64,000 bases of DNA from Candidatus Limosilactobacillus intestinigallinarum (GCA_019117285.1 DXAA01000011.1:62001-126000), one strand, 5' to 3'. Positions 50,924 to 60,035 are shown, counted from the first letter of the stretch. A program made the numbers and translations. Notes: a model not told the origin generated them from the letters alone.

Positions 50924-51331
50924 TTATTGATGGTTGTTCTTGGTATGCAATTGCTGGAGGGCACTTTTTAATTTATCAGGAATGGGCAAACCGAGCCGAC
51001 TCGCATTTTCAAGAAGTGAAATTCCTTCATTGGAAATGTAAAAGAAGATGGTAGCAGTTCTAATCGCCGAGCCATTTTTTAATAAGCGGATGTCGAGCAC
51101 ATTGGCAATACCCACTAAGACTAAAATTAAAACCTTACGTGTCAGTCCTCGAAAGCCGATTTCACTCGAGAGCTTATGTTCACTGATGGCACAAAGAATA
51201 CCGGTTAGGTAATCAACTACCATAAAAATTAAGAGGGCATACAAAAAGTCATCCATACCACCTAGATACCAGCCGAGGAAAGCTCCAATTGCACCCCAGC
51301 AAGAATTAATCGTAATTGCGCTAATCTTCAA
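50924..51331 (-). CDS. Phage holin (toxin secretion/phage lysis type)
   Basis: A 135-residue membrane protein of the Phage_holin_4 type (as in phi-CD119 and the clostridial TcdE). Residues 1-80 carry two to three hydrophobic segments with the family pattern ALLIFMVVDYLTGILCAI and SSEIGFRGLTRKVLILVLVGI; the C-terminal part is amphipathic. Holins form the membrane lesions that release endolysin. No endolysin gene lies nearby, and this is the last gene before the terminator. It overlaps the head-closure gene by eleven bases. Confidence 0.88.
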   Translation of the reverse strand: MKISAITINSCWGAIGAFLGWYLGGMDDFLYALLIFMVVDYLTGILCAISEHKLSSEIGFRGLTRKVLILVLVGIANVLDIRLLKNGSAIRTATIFFYISNEGISLLENASRLGLPIPDKLKSALQQLHTKNNHQ

Positions 51332-51695
51332 GTGTAATCCCCCTTTTGTATTCAGCCTTCAACTCCATAAATTCATGACCATATTTAACATCGTCAATAA
51401 AACCGATGTCATAGCCACGCCCCTCAAACCAGATATTGGTATCTTCATCAACGTCAGGGCGATAACGAATAATAAAGGAAAGCTGCTTTTCTAGTTTGAC
51501 CGTAACGGCGGTGTAGTATTCCTGCCCGTGAAGGGAAGAAACCTTAGCCCAAACGTTACCTAATTTGACGTTTTTATACATACTCATCCCGGTATTTGGA
51601 TTTTCGCCCACGTACTTTTCTTTCATGAGGGTGATTCGCTTGTTTAATTCGCCAATATCAGCGATTTTACTAACGCGATTATTTTGTTTCTGCAA
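51321..51695 (-). CDS. Phage head-closure (head-tail adaptor) protein
   Basis: A 124-residue protein of the SPP1 gp16 / HK97 gp7 type (Phage_H_T_join), which plugs the filled head and forms the docking face for the tail. Typical are the N-terminal GELNKRITLMKEK, VWAKVSSLHGQEYYTA and the middle part SFIIRYRPDVDEDTNIWFEG. The start is TTG 51695, directly after the connector stop codon, with AGGAGG upstream. In ordinary siphophages the tail-completion and tail-tube genes would follow; here the holin does. Confidence 0.85.
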   Translation of the reverse strand: MQKQNNRVSKIADIGELNKRITLMKEKYVGENPNTGMSMYKNVKLGNVWAKVSSLHGQEYYTAVTVKLEKQLSFIIRYRPDVDEDTNIWFEGRGYDIGFIDDVKYGHEFMELKAEYKRGITLED

Positions 51696-51974
51696 TTAAA
51701 ATTCCTCCTTTCGGTAAGGTGCCAGGATTGCCCGGAGAAACTTAATCATGGCGTCAAAATCAGCGGTTTCACGATATTCATAAAGATAAGCAATTGTGTA
51801 GAGAATGGCGGTATGAATATCGTCAGGAAGTGGATCAAAAGCAGACAAGGGTTGCCGTAAAACATTTTCGACAGTAGTAGTAGCTGATTCGATCAGTCTG
51901 GTAATGAGATCGTCTTCAGTAGCGCTATCAACCCTTAGGTAGGTCTTTGCTTCGGCCAGAGTAACAGTAGCCAC
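51696..51974 (-). CDS. Phage head-tail connector protein
   Basis: A 92-residue member of the HK97 gp6 / SPP1 gp15 group, the ring below the portal. The pattern VTLAEAKTYLRVDSATEDDLITRL and the following helical stretch (TVENVLRQPL, TAILYTIAYLYEYRE) match the small DNA-packaging connector proteins. It lies 16 bases after the capsid gene and abuts the head-closure gene. Confidence 0.88.
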   Translation of the reverse strand: MATVTLAEAKTYLRVDSATEDDLITRLIESATTTVENVLRQPLSAFDPLPDDIHTAILYTIAYLYEYRETADFDAMIKFLRAILAPYRKEEF

Positions 51975-51990
51975 ATTTCATCATTCCTTT

Positions 51991-53169
51991 CTACTTAGCA
52001 GCCATGGACAAGGTTTTAATTGCTTCTGGTAGAACGACTTTGCCATCAACTCGTTGCGAGCCCAAGAAGCCAACTTGACCAGTTACGGCGTAAAGTTCAT
52101 TCAGACGTTTGAAAGTTCGGCCTTGTCGATCTGCAATCCAGTAGTAATTGAAGTCGCCAAAGAGAACTGGCTTATTGGAAGCAGACAGTGTTGGCATGAA
52201 TGGACTGGTATAAACAGGGCAGTTGAGGATTCTGTCTGGCTGACCTGCTTGAACGGAAGGTTGCCAAATGTATTGGTCATTTTTATCTTTCATCTTGCGG
52301 ATGACCTTCACGGTATCATCATTCATCAAAAAGACAGCATTTTGACGGTATGGTGTCTTCAAAGAATAGAAGAGATCGATTAAATCATCAAAAGTTAATG
52401 AATCAGCCTTAGCAGCTGTTGATCCAGCTGAAGCACCATTAGTATCGGTCAAGATACCAGTAGGTTGACCAGTACCGGTACCGTTTAAAAAGGCTTGTTC
52501 TTCAGCATTACCAAGTCGACGACCAAATTCATCAGATAAATAGGACATCAAGTCGAAGGCGGAGTCATTCAGTAGTTCTTCCGATACCTTGATCAGAGTC
52601 CCCAATTTGTGAGCACTGAGGGATACTTGACTAAATTGAGTATTAGATTCTGTGTAGGCTGCTTCTTCCTCGAGCCAAGCAGCTGTTCCTTCGCTCGCGA
52701 CAACCGGAATCTTATGTTCACCGCTATTGGTTTGAATGACATGGCTGATGGTTCGCAGGACGTTGGCTTCTTGAAGCTTTTGAATCAGTTGATTTTCAAA
52801 CTCATTTGGCACTAGGAAGCCACCATCTGGATCCGTACCTTCTTTTAGTGCATCAACGACCGCATGACCACGCATCATTTGCCAAAAGTTCTGCGCATAA
52901 GCATCCTGACCCTTTGGTAATTCTCCAGCAGTCGGGGTATTAGTAAGGGCTTTAGTTGTGGGCTGATTGAGTTCTGCTTCAATTTGGGCTTGCTTATGGA
53001 GCCGATCGATTTCCTTACCCAAGTTGACGACGTCTTGTTCCATCTTTTCGTAGGTAGCGTTGTCCTCAGCAGAAAGTACATCAGCTTCTTTTTGTTTAGT
53101 GTCCAGGAAATACTTTGCTTGCTTCCAAATACGGGCACGCTTTTCTTGTAATTCAGTAATCTTGTTCAT
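51991..53169 (-). CDS. Major capsid protein, HK97 fold
   Basis: A 392-residue capsid precursor. Residues about 1-85 are charged and helical (LQEKRARIWKQAKYFLDTKQ onwards), the delta/scaffolding domain normally removed by the prohead protease. The mature domain begins near residue 100 and includes TDPDGGFLVPNEFENQLIQK, the A-domain and P-domain strands and DGKVVLPEAIKTL at the end. No separate scaffold gene is needed in this type. It follows the protease gene by 18 bases with AGGAGG before the ATG. Confidence 0.93.
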   Translation of the reverse strand: MNKITELQEKRARIWKQAKYFLDTKQKEADVLSAEDNATYEKMEQDVVNLGKEIDRLHKQAQIEAELNQPTTKALTNTPTAGELPKGQDAYAQNFWQMMRGHAVVDALKEGTDPDGGFLVPNEFENQLIQKLQEANVLRTISHVIQTNSGEHKIPVVASEGTAAWLEEEAAYTESNTQFSQVSLSAHKLGTLIKVSEELLNDSAFDLMSYLSDEFGRRLGNAEEQAFLNGTGTGQPTGILTDTNGASAGSTAAKADSLTFDDLIDLFYSLKTPYRQNAVFLMNDDTVKVIRKMKDKNDQYIWQPSVQAGQPDRILNCPVYTSPFMPTLSASNKPVLFGDFNYYWIADRQGRTFKRLNELYAVTGQVGFLGSQRVDGKVVLPEAIKTLSMAAK

Positions 53170-53187
53170 TGATAAGTTCCTCCTAAA

Positions 53188-53859
53188 TTAGTGTGATAAC
53201 AAAGAAAGCCGCTTTTGCAGCGACTTTACAGAAATAGTAGATTTTGCTTTAGGCTTGAGTTTATTCAATAACACCAGGTCAGATTGCTTATCGGAATACG
53301 AGTAACAATCTGTGACATTCTTATTGTCACCCAGCATGGCATCAGCAAAGCCTAATTCGATAGCTTTATTGACGTTCATCCAAGTTTCGTTATCCATCAT
53401 TGTTGAAATCTTTTCACGGGGCAGGTTGGTTTTCAGCTCATAGGCATTGATGATCGACTCCTTGGTTTCAGCTAGCATTTGCGCAGCGTGGTCGAGATCT
53501 CTTTCTTGACCGCCGACAATAGTCAGTGGATTGTGGATCATTAGCATAGCCGCAGGAGCCATTGAAACAGTAGTTCCAGCCATCGCAATTACCGAAGCAG
53601 CAGATGCCGCAATACCTGAGATTTTGACATTGACTTCATTCGGGTAATTCATCAGCATGGTATAAATTTGACTGGCAGCGGTACAATCACCACCAGGGGA
53701 GTTCAGCCAGAGATCGATTGGATCCTGACTTTCATTAAGTTCGTCTTGGAATACCTGTGGTGAAACATCGTCATGCACCCAGCTATCAGGAGCAATTACC
53801 CCAGAGATAGCTAGTTGCCGCTGATCACCATTTTGTTTCCAGTTCCAGAAACGTTTCAT
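53188..53859 (-). CDS. Head maturation protease, ClpP type
   Basis: A 223-residue S14 serine protease that trims the capsid precursor in the prohead. The nucleophile lies in GIAASAAS (Ser about 86) and the histidine in LMIHNP (about 109); the N-terminal NSPGGD is also typical. It overlaps the portal gene by four bases and precedes the capsid gene, the standard portal-protease-capsid order. Confidence 0.93.
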   Translation of the reverse strand: MKRFWNWKQNGDQRQLAISGVIAPDSWVHDDVSPQVFQDELNESQDPIDLWLNSPGGDCTAASQIYTMLMNYPNEVNVKISGIAASAASVIAMAGTTVSMAPAAMLMIHNPLTIVGGQERDLDHAAQMLAETKESIINAYELKTNLPREKISTMMDNETWMNVNKAIELGFADAMLGDNKNVTDCYSYSDKQSDLVLLNKLKPKAKSTISVKSLQKRLSLLSH

Positions 53860-55121
53860 TCTTTTGGTTCCTCACTTTCTTTGGTTGTTTGCGTGTTATA
53901 GAAATTACCGGCTTGGTTAAGTGGCAGCATGTTACCGTTAACCAAGTACTGATCACCACCTTCATCAGCAGGGATACGGTTGAGATCCTCTAACTCACGA
54001 ATGTCATTAGCAGATAACCAGCCATTTTGTCGACCAATGGCATACCCATTCATCCGGCTTTCGTAATCACCACGTAGTAGTCCATCAACATTGAATTTAA
54101 CGAAAAACTTTCGTTGATCATCAGCGGAAAGTAGCTGTTGATTCATAGCTTGTTCCCAGCGAATACACCAAGGGTTCAGGGTGTACTTTACAAATTCGAG
54201 TGATTGTTGCTCGATATTTGAGAAAGTCGAACGATCTAGGTCACCAACCATATGTGGTGGTACACGAAAAATTCTGGCAATTTCGTCGAGTTGGAATTTT
54301 CGAGTATCAAGAAATTGCGCTTGGTCGGGTGGAATGGAAAGCTGGTGAAAAGTCATTCCTTCTTCCAAGACAGCAATGCTGTGATTATTAGATCCCGAAA
54401 ATTGTGACTGCCAACTTTTCCGAAGCCGTTCAGGGTCTTTGACTACATTAGGGTGCTCTAGAACACCACCAGGCGTGGCATCATTTTTGAAGAAAGTGGC
54501 TCCGTATTGTTCGGCAGCCATGGATAATCCAATCGCATTCTTAGCCATAGCAATGGGACTGTAACCAATCAAACCATCAAAACCCAATCCGGCGATATGA
54601 AGGACTTCATCGGACAAGAGAATTACTTGTTTCGATTTATTTTTTGCCTGGTAATCATCGTAGTTGCGAGTATAGGTATAGTAGATTTCACCGTTGGCAG
54701 CTCTGTTAACGTCCATTCGATCAGGCATCAAAGGATAGAGTCCGGTGATCTTGCCTTGACCGTTTCGAATGATTTGTGCATAGGCATTACCCCACAGTAA
54801 TAAATGGTTCATCATGGTTTCACGAAAGATAAAACTGGTCATTTCTGGATTTGGCGCATCATGAAGCAAAAAATAAAGCGGGTGGTTAATTGCCCGCTGT
54901 TTACCACCATCGCTGGTGTATTGATAAATATGAAGTGGTAGTTCAGCTAATCCTTCAGCCAAGACTCGAACACAAGCATAAACTGCAGTATTTTGCATTG
55001 CAGTACGTTCGGTCACATTTTGGCCAGCCATCGAACTGCCGAAGAAAAATGACATAGTGCTAGACAAGGTGTTTTTAGGTGAAGCTTTATTGATATGGAA
55101 TAATTTATTAAATAAACCCAT
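53856..55121 (-). CDS. Phage portal protein, HK97 family
   Basis: A 421-residue portal that forms the 12-subunit DNA gate at one capsid vertex. Visible are YACVRVLAEGLAELPLHIYQ near residue 50, the stem region, and the conserved IARIFRVPPHMVGDL near residue 280, where portal proteins contact the motor. It lies between the large terminase gene (28 bases upstream) and the protease. Confidence 0.94.
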   Translation of the reverse strand: MGLFNKLFHINKASPKNTLSSTMSFFFGSSMAGQNVTERTAMQNTAVYACVRVLAEGLAELPLHIYQYTSDGGKQRAINHPLYFLLHDAPNPEMTSFIFRETMMNHLLLWGNAYAQIIRNGQGKITGLYPLMPDRMDVNRAANGEIYYTYTRNYDDYQAKNKSKQVILLSDEVLHIAGLGFDGLIGYSPIAMAKNAIGLSMAAEQYGATFFKNDATPGGVLEHPNVVKDPERLRKSWQSQFSGSNNHSIAVLEEGMTFHQLSIPPDQAQFLDTRKFQLDEIARIFRVPPHMVGDLDRSTFSNIEQQSLEFVKYTLNPWCIRWEQAMNQQLLSADDQRKFFVKFNVDGLLRGDYESRMNGYAIGRQNGWLSANDIRELEDLNRIPADEGGDQYLVNGNMLPLNQAGNFYNTQTTKESEEPKE

Positions 55122-55149
55122 GGCATCAACTCCTTTCAGTCCTACGCAA

Positions 55150-56769
55150 TTACAACATCAATAGGCCTCGACCATCATAAACAGAATCACCATTATCCTC
55201 ATTTCGGATAGCACGATCCAGTCCCATAATGGTGGCCACTACGCCATCAATTTTTTCGGTTGACTTAGCCTTATCCGGTTTAATATTTCCGGCTGGGTCA
55301 GTGCGGATGTAGATGTTATCCATCATCCAGCGTAAGACCGGATGACCACCATGAGCGATCTTCTTTTCCAGAGTTAATCGCATTAGTTCTTTAGTTGGAG
55401 GCGTCATGTCCTTAAATCCCTGGCCAAACGGGACCACGGTGAATCCCATACCTTCAAGATTTTGAACCATTTCGACAGCTCCCCACCGGTCGAAGGCAAT
55501 TTCACGGATGTGATATTCCTTTCCCAGATCATCAATAAAGTGTTCGATGAATCCGTAGTGAACTACATTACCTTCTGTTGTTTGCAGATAACCTTGTTGT
55601 TTCCAAATATCGTATGGAACATGATCACGCCGAACTCGTAAGTCAACATTATCTTCGGGAATCCAGAAATAGGGTAGAAGGGTATAACCTTCAGAATCAT
55701 CCCTTGGTGGAAACACTAGAACAAAAGCAGTGATATCAGTAGTCGACGACAGGTCGAGTCCACCGTAACAATCTCGTCCCCGTAGTTCATTAGGATCAAC
55801 TGGGAAAGCACAAGCATCCCATTTATCCATCGGCATCCATCGGACATCTTGTTTAACCCACTGATTTAAACGGAGTTGACGGAAGGTGTTTTCTTCAGCA
55901 GGATTTTCTTTGGCTGAATTATAGGCATCTTTTACTTTCTCCATTTTGACTGTAATTCCTAAAGAAGGATTAGTTTTTTTCCAGACTTCGGGGCTCGACC
56001 AATCTTCATCCCGACCAGCACCATAAATTACCGGATAAAAGCGGGGATCATGTTTGCGACCTTTCATGATATCAATTGCTTTTTGATGGACTTGATAACA
56101 GATTGAATTTTCATCATTACCAGCAGTGGTTATTAGAAAGTAAAGAGGTTGTGTTCTGGCATCCCCTGATCCCTTCGTCATAACGTCATAGAGTTTCCGG
56201 TTCGGTTGGGTATGCAGTTCGTCAAAGATAACTCCGGACACATTGAACCCATGTTTAGAATAAGCGTCAGCAGATAGAACCTGATAGAAACTATTAGTGG
56301 GTTCATAGATCAGCCGTTTTTGTGAAGCGAGAATTTTGCATCGTTTCTTCAAAGCCGGGTTCATTCGTACCATATCAGCGGCCACGTCGAAAACAATCGC
56401 TGCTTGTTGCCGATCAGCGGCACAACCATACACTTCGGCTCGTTCCTCACCATCTGCACAACAAAGCAAAAGAGCGACTGCTGCCGCTAGTTCTGATTTT
56501 CCTTGTTTCTTTGGAATCTCAACATAAGCAGTATTGAATTGGCGGTAGCCATCAGGCTTCAGAATACCGAAGATGTCACGAATAATCTTTTCTTGCCAAT
56601 CAATCAAGTCAAAGGGTTTTCCTGCCCAAGTTCCCTTAGTATGGCAGAGACATTCAATGAAAGAAACTGCAAAATCAGCTGCATCTTTGCTGTAAGTGGA
56701 ATCCTTAGCCATAAAACGAGTTGGTTTATAATCTTTTAACTTTCTCAAGAAAACATCACTTCCTTTCAT
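55150..56769 (-). CDS. terL: Terminase large subunit
   Basis: A 539-residue packaging motor of the Terminase_1 type: N-terminal ATPase with the Walker A-like KKQGKS at residues 87-92 and Walker B IFDELH near 181-186, then the C-terminal RNase H-like nuclease starting near residue 330 (YGGLDLSSTTDITAFVL), whose first aspartate is a metal ligand. It cuts concatemeric DNA and drives it into the prohead through the portal. The gene is intact. Confidence 0.95.
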   Translation of the reverse strand: MKGSDVFLRKLKDYKPTRFMAKDSTYSKDAADFAVSFIECLCHTKGTWAGKPFDLIDWQEKIIRDIFGILKPDGYRQFNTAYVEIPKKQGKSELAAAVALLLCCADGEERAEVYGCAADRQQAAIVFDVAADMVRMNPALKKRCKILASQKRLIYEPTNSFYQVLSADAYSKHGFNVSGVIFDELHTQPNRKLYDVMTKGSGDARTQPLYFLITTAGNDENSICYQVHQKAIDIMKGRKHDPRFYPVIYGAGRDEDWSSPEVWKKTNPSLGITVKMEKVKDAYNSAKENPAEENTFRQLRLNQWVKQDVRWMPMDKWDACAFPVDPNELRGRDCYGGLDLSSTTDITAFVLVFPPRDDSEGYTLLPYFWIPEDNVDLRVRRDHVPYDIWKQQGYLQTTEGNVVHYGFIEHFIDDLGKEYHIREIAFDRWGAVEMVQNLEGMGFTVVPFGQGFKDMTPPTKELMRLTLEKKIAHGGHPVLRWMMDNIYIRTDPAGNIKPDKAKSTEKIDGVVATIMGLDRAIRNEDNGDSVYDGRGLLML

Positions 56770-56811
56770 TAGTACTAAAAAAGCACTGAGAATGAACTCA
56801 ATGCTTAATGA

Positions 56812-57018
56812 TTAATTGAATTTACCAGTTAAAATCAAATTGACATAGCCGGCCCGTTCAGTAGTCAGGTAATCGATCAAATCGTGGCAGTTGTAATAGT
56901 AGGCCAGTCGTTTAACATTCTCGATATCAAACATGTTTACTTCGCCAGTATTGCGAATTTGTAAGACCTGCTGGCGAATTCGGTCACGTCTAGCTAGTTC
57001 ATCTTTGATTCTGCTCAT
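56812..57018 (-). CDS. Small protein of the DUF5049 type
   Basis: A 68-residue protein with RQQVLQIRNTGEVNMFDIEN and the end YVNLILTGKFN, the pattern I associate with DUF5049, a family often found next to phage terminase genes. Function unknown. It follows the 206-residue gene with a two-base gap, so the two are cotranslated. Confidence 0.7.
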   Translation of the reverse strand: MSRIKDELARRDRIRQQVLQIRNTGEVNMFDIENVKRLAYYYNCHDLIDYLTTERAGYVNLILTGKFN

Positions 57019-57020
57019 GA

Positions 57021-57641
57021 TTAGGCCTCCTGATTCTTAAAAGCAGCTGATCCGGCTAAATTTCGTAACAGTACTTTCCGTTGTGTTTTGTATTCGGGAC
57101 CGATAAAACCCAGGCGTAGTAGAAAACAACGAAAAGCATATTTCTCATTGCTTTCTTCATGAGGTTCTGACACAATCCGTTGATGATCTTTTGCATATTG
57201 CACAAGTTTGTCGATAAATTGTTGATAAGCTGCGGCATCATCAAGCTTTACCTTGTTGAACCAGTTAAATGTCACCTGTTGATCATCAACGTCTAGTTTT
57301 AGCGAATCGAGCTGACAAGCATCTTTGATTAGTTGTCCCTTGGCCCAAATTAGGTGACGCAGGTTTTCTAAGGCTTGATCGGTAAAGTCGTCTCGACGGT
57401 AAGCAAGATGCAATTTGATAATGTTAGCGGGCCGGAAACCAAGTTCTTTAAGTTTGTCGATTAGGTTGGATGGAATCTCATCAGGGGATGAAAGGTTCCC
57501 ATCTTTACTGACAGTGTATTTGCCAATCTGGTATGCGTAGGTTGGTGTGTACTGATATTCAGCTTTTTGTTGAGTATAGTTAGCAATCTGTTCGACTAGC
57601 TTTTTACGCTGTTGACCATGAACATTAAAATTAATTTCCAT
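57021..57641 (-). CDS. Uncharacterised phage-island protein (206 residues)
   Basis: A soluble protein beginning [20 protein letters not shown]. The first half has a short beta-rich part ([20 protein letters not shown]) and the second is largely helical. Proteins of this kind, sometimes labelled virulence-related without evidence, occur between the methyltransferase and large terminase genes of similar Gram-positive elements. No catalytic motif is visible and I assign no function. The ATG is preceded by GGAGG. Confidence 0.6.
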   Translation of the reverse strand: MEINFNVHGQQRKKLVEQIANYTQQKAEYQYTPTYAYQIGKYTVSKDGNLSSPDEIPSNLIDKLKELGFRPANIIKLHLAYRRDDFTDQALENLRHLIWAKGQLIKDACQLDSLKLDVDDQQVTFNWFNKVKLDDAAAYQQFIDKLVQYAKDHQRIVSEPHEESNEKYAFRCFLLRLGFIGPEYKTQRKVLLRNLAGSAAFKNQEA

Positions 57642-57713
57642 ATTCTGTACCTCCTTGTTTGATCACTGTATACATCACTCTAAAAGGCACAGATAGCAAG
57701 GCTTTCCCGCGCT

Positions 57714-58940
57714 TTAGGCCGGCTTCTTTAGATTACTGTAAGGAATTATATGACCATCTCTTTCCACACTGATATCTTGATCCGAATCGACTTGTTTGAT
57801 GTAGCGATTAACAATCACATCACAGTATTTAGGATCCAGTTCCATCATGTAGCAAATCCGGTTGGTTTGCTCACAAGCAATGAGGGTAGATCCAGAGCCA
57901 CCAAAGGGATCAAGAACCGTACAGTTAGACATTGTCGAATTCATAATTGGGTAAGCAAGTAATGGAATAGGCTTCATTGTTGGATGTTCCTTACTTTGTT
58001 TTGGTCGATCAAATTCCCAGATGGTGGATTCCTTGCGACCGGTATACCATTCGTGCTTTCCATCGTGCTTCCAGCCGTAGAGCACGGGTTCATGTTGCCA
58101 TTGATAAGGGGAGAGACCGAGTACCAGTGATTGCTTTTTCCAGATACAACAACCGGATAGATAAAAACCAGCATCTTGAAAGGCTCGCCGGAAGTTCAGT
58201 CCTTCCGTATCGGCATGGAAAACATAGATGCTGGCGTCGTTAGCCATTGCAGTATTCATGTTTTGGAAAGCAGCTAATAAAAATTTATAGAACTTATCAT
58301 TATCCTGATGATCGTTCTTAATCTTGCCGGCTTTACTTTGGTAATCAACGTTGTATGGTGGATCAGTAAGAACTAAGTTAACCTTATTATCGCTGAGTAA
58401 TTTATGGAAACTTTCCTTTTTTGTAGCATCACCACATAGCAATGTGTGCTTTCCTAGGTGCCAAAGATCTCCTGCTTTAGAGAAGGTTGGTTTATTCAAT
58501 TCACTATCAACGTCAAAGTCATCATCATGCGTGTCGTCAGCCGTGCCAAGAAGGTCGGAGATCTCATTCTCGTCAAAGCCCGTTAATGAAACATCTAAAT
58601 CACTGGCTTGTAAGTCAGTCATTAGGAGGGCTAACTTATCCTTATCCCAATCACCACTGATCTTGTTGAGCGCAATGTTCAGTGTCTTTTCTTTCTCATC
58701 ATCCAGACTAACGACCACACATTCGGCTTCCTGGATTCCTTCATCTTGGAGGATTTTTAACCGTTGGTGGCCACCAACCACGTGACCAGTTTGTTGGTTC
58801 CAAATAATTGGATCGACATAGCCAAATTCATGCATCGAGCGTTTTAATTTTTCATAATCAGGATCACCTGGCTTTAAGTCTTTTCGTGGATTGTAATCCG
58901 CGGGGATGAGGTCCGTTATTTTCTTCTTAACAAATTTCAT
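57714..58940 (-). CDS. ParB-like domain fused to a DNA methyltransferase
   Basis: A 408-residue fusion. Residues about 5-100 form a ParB/Srx-like domain (LIPADYNPRK, GHVVGGHQRLKILQ). Residues about 155-395 are an N6-adenine or N4-cytosine methyltransferase with DPPY at 193-196 before the SAM-binding FGGSG at 346-350, the beta-class order. It is likely to modify element or host DNA at a specific sequence; no partner restriction enzyme is encoded. It lies between small and large terminase genes and overlaps the small terminase stop by one base. The ParB part may supply an NTP-binding or DNA-loading activity; that is inference. Confidence 0.9.
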   Translation of the reverse strand: MKFVKKKITDLIPADYNPRKDLKPGDPDYEKLKRSMHEFGYVDPIIWNQQTGHVVGGHQRLKILQDEGIQEAECVVVSLDDEKEKTLNIALNKISGDWDKDKLALLMTDLQASDLDVSLTGFDENEISDLLGTADDTHDDDFDVDSELNKPTFSKAGDLWHLGKHTLLCGDATKKESFHKLLSDNKVNLVLTDPPYNVDYQSKAGKIKNDHQDNDKFYKFLLAAFQNMNTAMANDASIYVFHADTEGLNFRRAFQDAGFYLSGCCIWKKQSLVLGLSPYQWQHEPVLYGWKHDGKHEWYTGRKESTIWEFDRPKQSKEHPTMKPIPLLAYPIMNSTMSNCTVLDPFGGSGSTLIACEQTNRICYMMELDPKYCDVIVNRYIKQVDSDQDISVERDGHIIPYSNLKKPA

Positions 58941-59482
58941 TAGTTCATTCCTTTCCGACTTCTTAAGAGTCGTTCCATGACATCATCTTGTAGTGTTGAT
59001 CCTTGATAAGTCGTGGCATTGTTTTCTTTAACCACTTGAAAAATCTGAAACCATAATTGGCTCGATTGCTTCATGTAGTCACGACTCATGGAAACATATG
59101 GTGAAGCAATTGCATTACCAGTGGTAGGGTGGCGAGCGAGAAAACCAAACTTAGAGATACATTCTTCGCACTGGATCCACCGGCTAACGCTAACGGCATA
59201 TTGTTCAATCAGCTGAGTGTTAACTAGCTTTTCACAACCACGTTCGCCCAACCATTCCCAGGTTTCTTTAAAAATATCAGCGGCGTCAAATTCTAAACCA
59301 TTCTTCTGTTTGGCCTTGAGGTATTTCTTGACTGGCGGCATCACGTGTCCTTCCAGATTAGCTGGTTCAGGCAAATCGATAACAGTTGCTTTTTGACCAG
59401 CTTCGAGCTTATCGTGCAGTGATTTAGATTTTCGCCCAGCGCCGACCCGGAATCCGCCACGATTCGTACCATCTTTAGCCAA
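58940..59482 (-). CDS. terS: Terminase small subunit, P27 family
   Basis: A 180-residue protein that recognises the packaging site. It begins at TTG 59482 (MAKDGTNRGGFRVGAGRKSK) and contains the P27-type helical core (LIEQYAVSVSRWIQCEECI, SPYVSMSRDYMKQSSQLWFQ). GGAGG lies eleven bases upstream, in the gap that probably holds the cos site. It overlaps the methyltransferase gene by one base. Confidence 0.88.
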   Translation of the reverse strand: MAKDGTNRGGFRVGAGRKSKSLHDKLEAGQKATVIDLPEPANLEGHVMPPVKKYLKAKQKNGLEFDAADIFKETWEWLGERGCEKLVNTQLIEQYAVSVSRWIQCEECISKFGFLARHPTTGNAIASPYVSMSRDYMKQSSQLWFQIFQVVKENNATTYQGSTLQDDVMERLLRSRKGMN

Positions 59483-59601
59483 ATCTCTCCCTCCTTCCGG
59501 CAGGGGTTAATACCCCGTTTGATTTCGATTTTTTGTACACGAAGGCCCAGGCCCGCTCCCGCGTGAAAAATTTTTAAGGATTCGATGGCCCCCTCCGTGG
59601 T
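59483..59601. other. Candidate packaging (cos) site
   Basis: The 119-base gap between the HNH and small terminase genes contains no gene. On the minus strand it has a GGAGGGGGCC block, then AAAAATTTTT, then CGCGGGAGCGGGCCTGGGCC, a G/C-rich island in an A/T-rich neighbourhood. In cos phages with an HNH gene directly upstream of terS, the cohesive-end site lies in exactly this gap. The cut position cannot be told from sequence. Confidence 0.5.
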
Positions 59602-59979
59602 TTAGTAATGATATTGACGTGGTGCTTTGTGCCAACGATCATCCATCTGAGCGGTGATGCGGGAATGACATGGTTTGCATAATGCCATCAGGTTTTTGAA
59701 CTCGTTGGTGCCACCGTGCTCTAAGGGCAGAACGTGATGGACTTCGGTAGCCTTGGTATACCTTCCTTGGCTCAGGCACATCTCACAGAAGGGATGGTGG
59801 AGTAGGTACCTTTGTCTGATCTTTGGCCAGCCACGATGATAGCGCGGACGACTACGTTTTGGTCGTTGGTAACGATTGTAGTGAGAACTGACTTGCTTAG
59901 CATGGACGTCACAATAAGTGTTGTGGGTTAGTTGCGGGCAGCCAGGGTAACGACAGGGTTTCTTGGGTGAGTAAGGCAT
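59602..59979 (-). CDS. HNH endonuclease
   Basis: A 125-residue HNH nuclease starting at the ATG at 59979 (MPYSPKKPCRYPGC) behind AGGAGG; a longer frame would begin inside an attenuator hairpin. The beta-beta-alpha metal motif is EVHHVLPLEHGGTNEFKNL, with CKPCHSR; CEMC and the N-terminal CRYPGC-CDVH cysteines give a zinc finger. HNH proteins beside terminase genes stimulate TerL cleavage at cos sites in HK97-like phages, consistent with its place next to the terS gap. Confidence 0.92.
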   Translation of the reverse strand: MPYSPKKPCRYPGCPQLTHNTYCDVHAKQVSSHYNRYQRPKRSRPRYHRGWPKIRQRYLLHHPFCEMCLSQGRYTKATEVHHVLPLEHGGTNEFKNLMALCKPCHSRITAQMDDRWHKAPRQYHY

Positions 59980-60002
59980 GACACTCCTCCTTTCTGAGGG
60001 CA

Positions 60003-60035
60003 TAAGAAAAGCCCAGCAGTTTGCACCGCCAGGCT
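60003..60035 (-). terminator. Hairpin with T-run before the HNH gene
   Basis: On the minus strand AGCCTGGCGG and CTGCTGGGCT (+ strand 60035-60026 and 60019-60010) form a 10-pair stem including wobbles, followed by TTTTCTT. It stands between the ArpU-like gene and the HNH gene and may separate early and late transcription. Confidence 0.7.
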
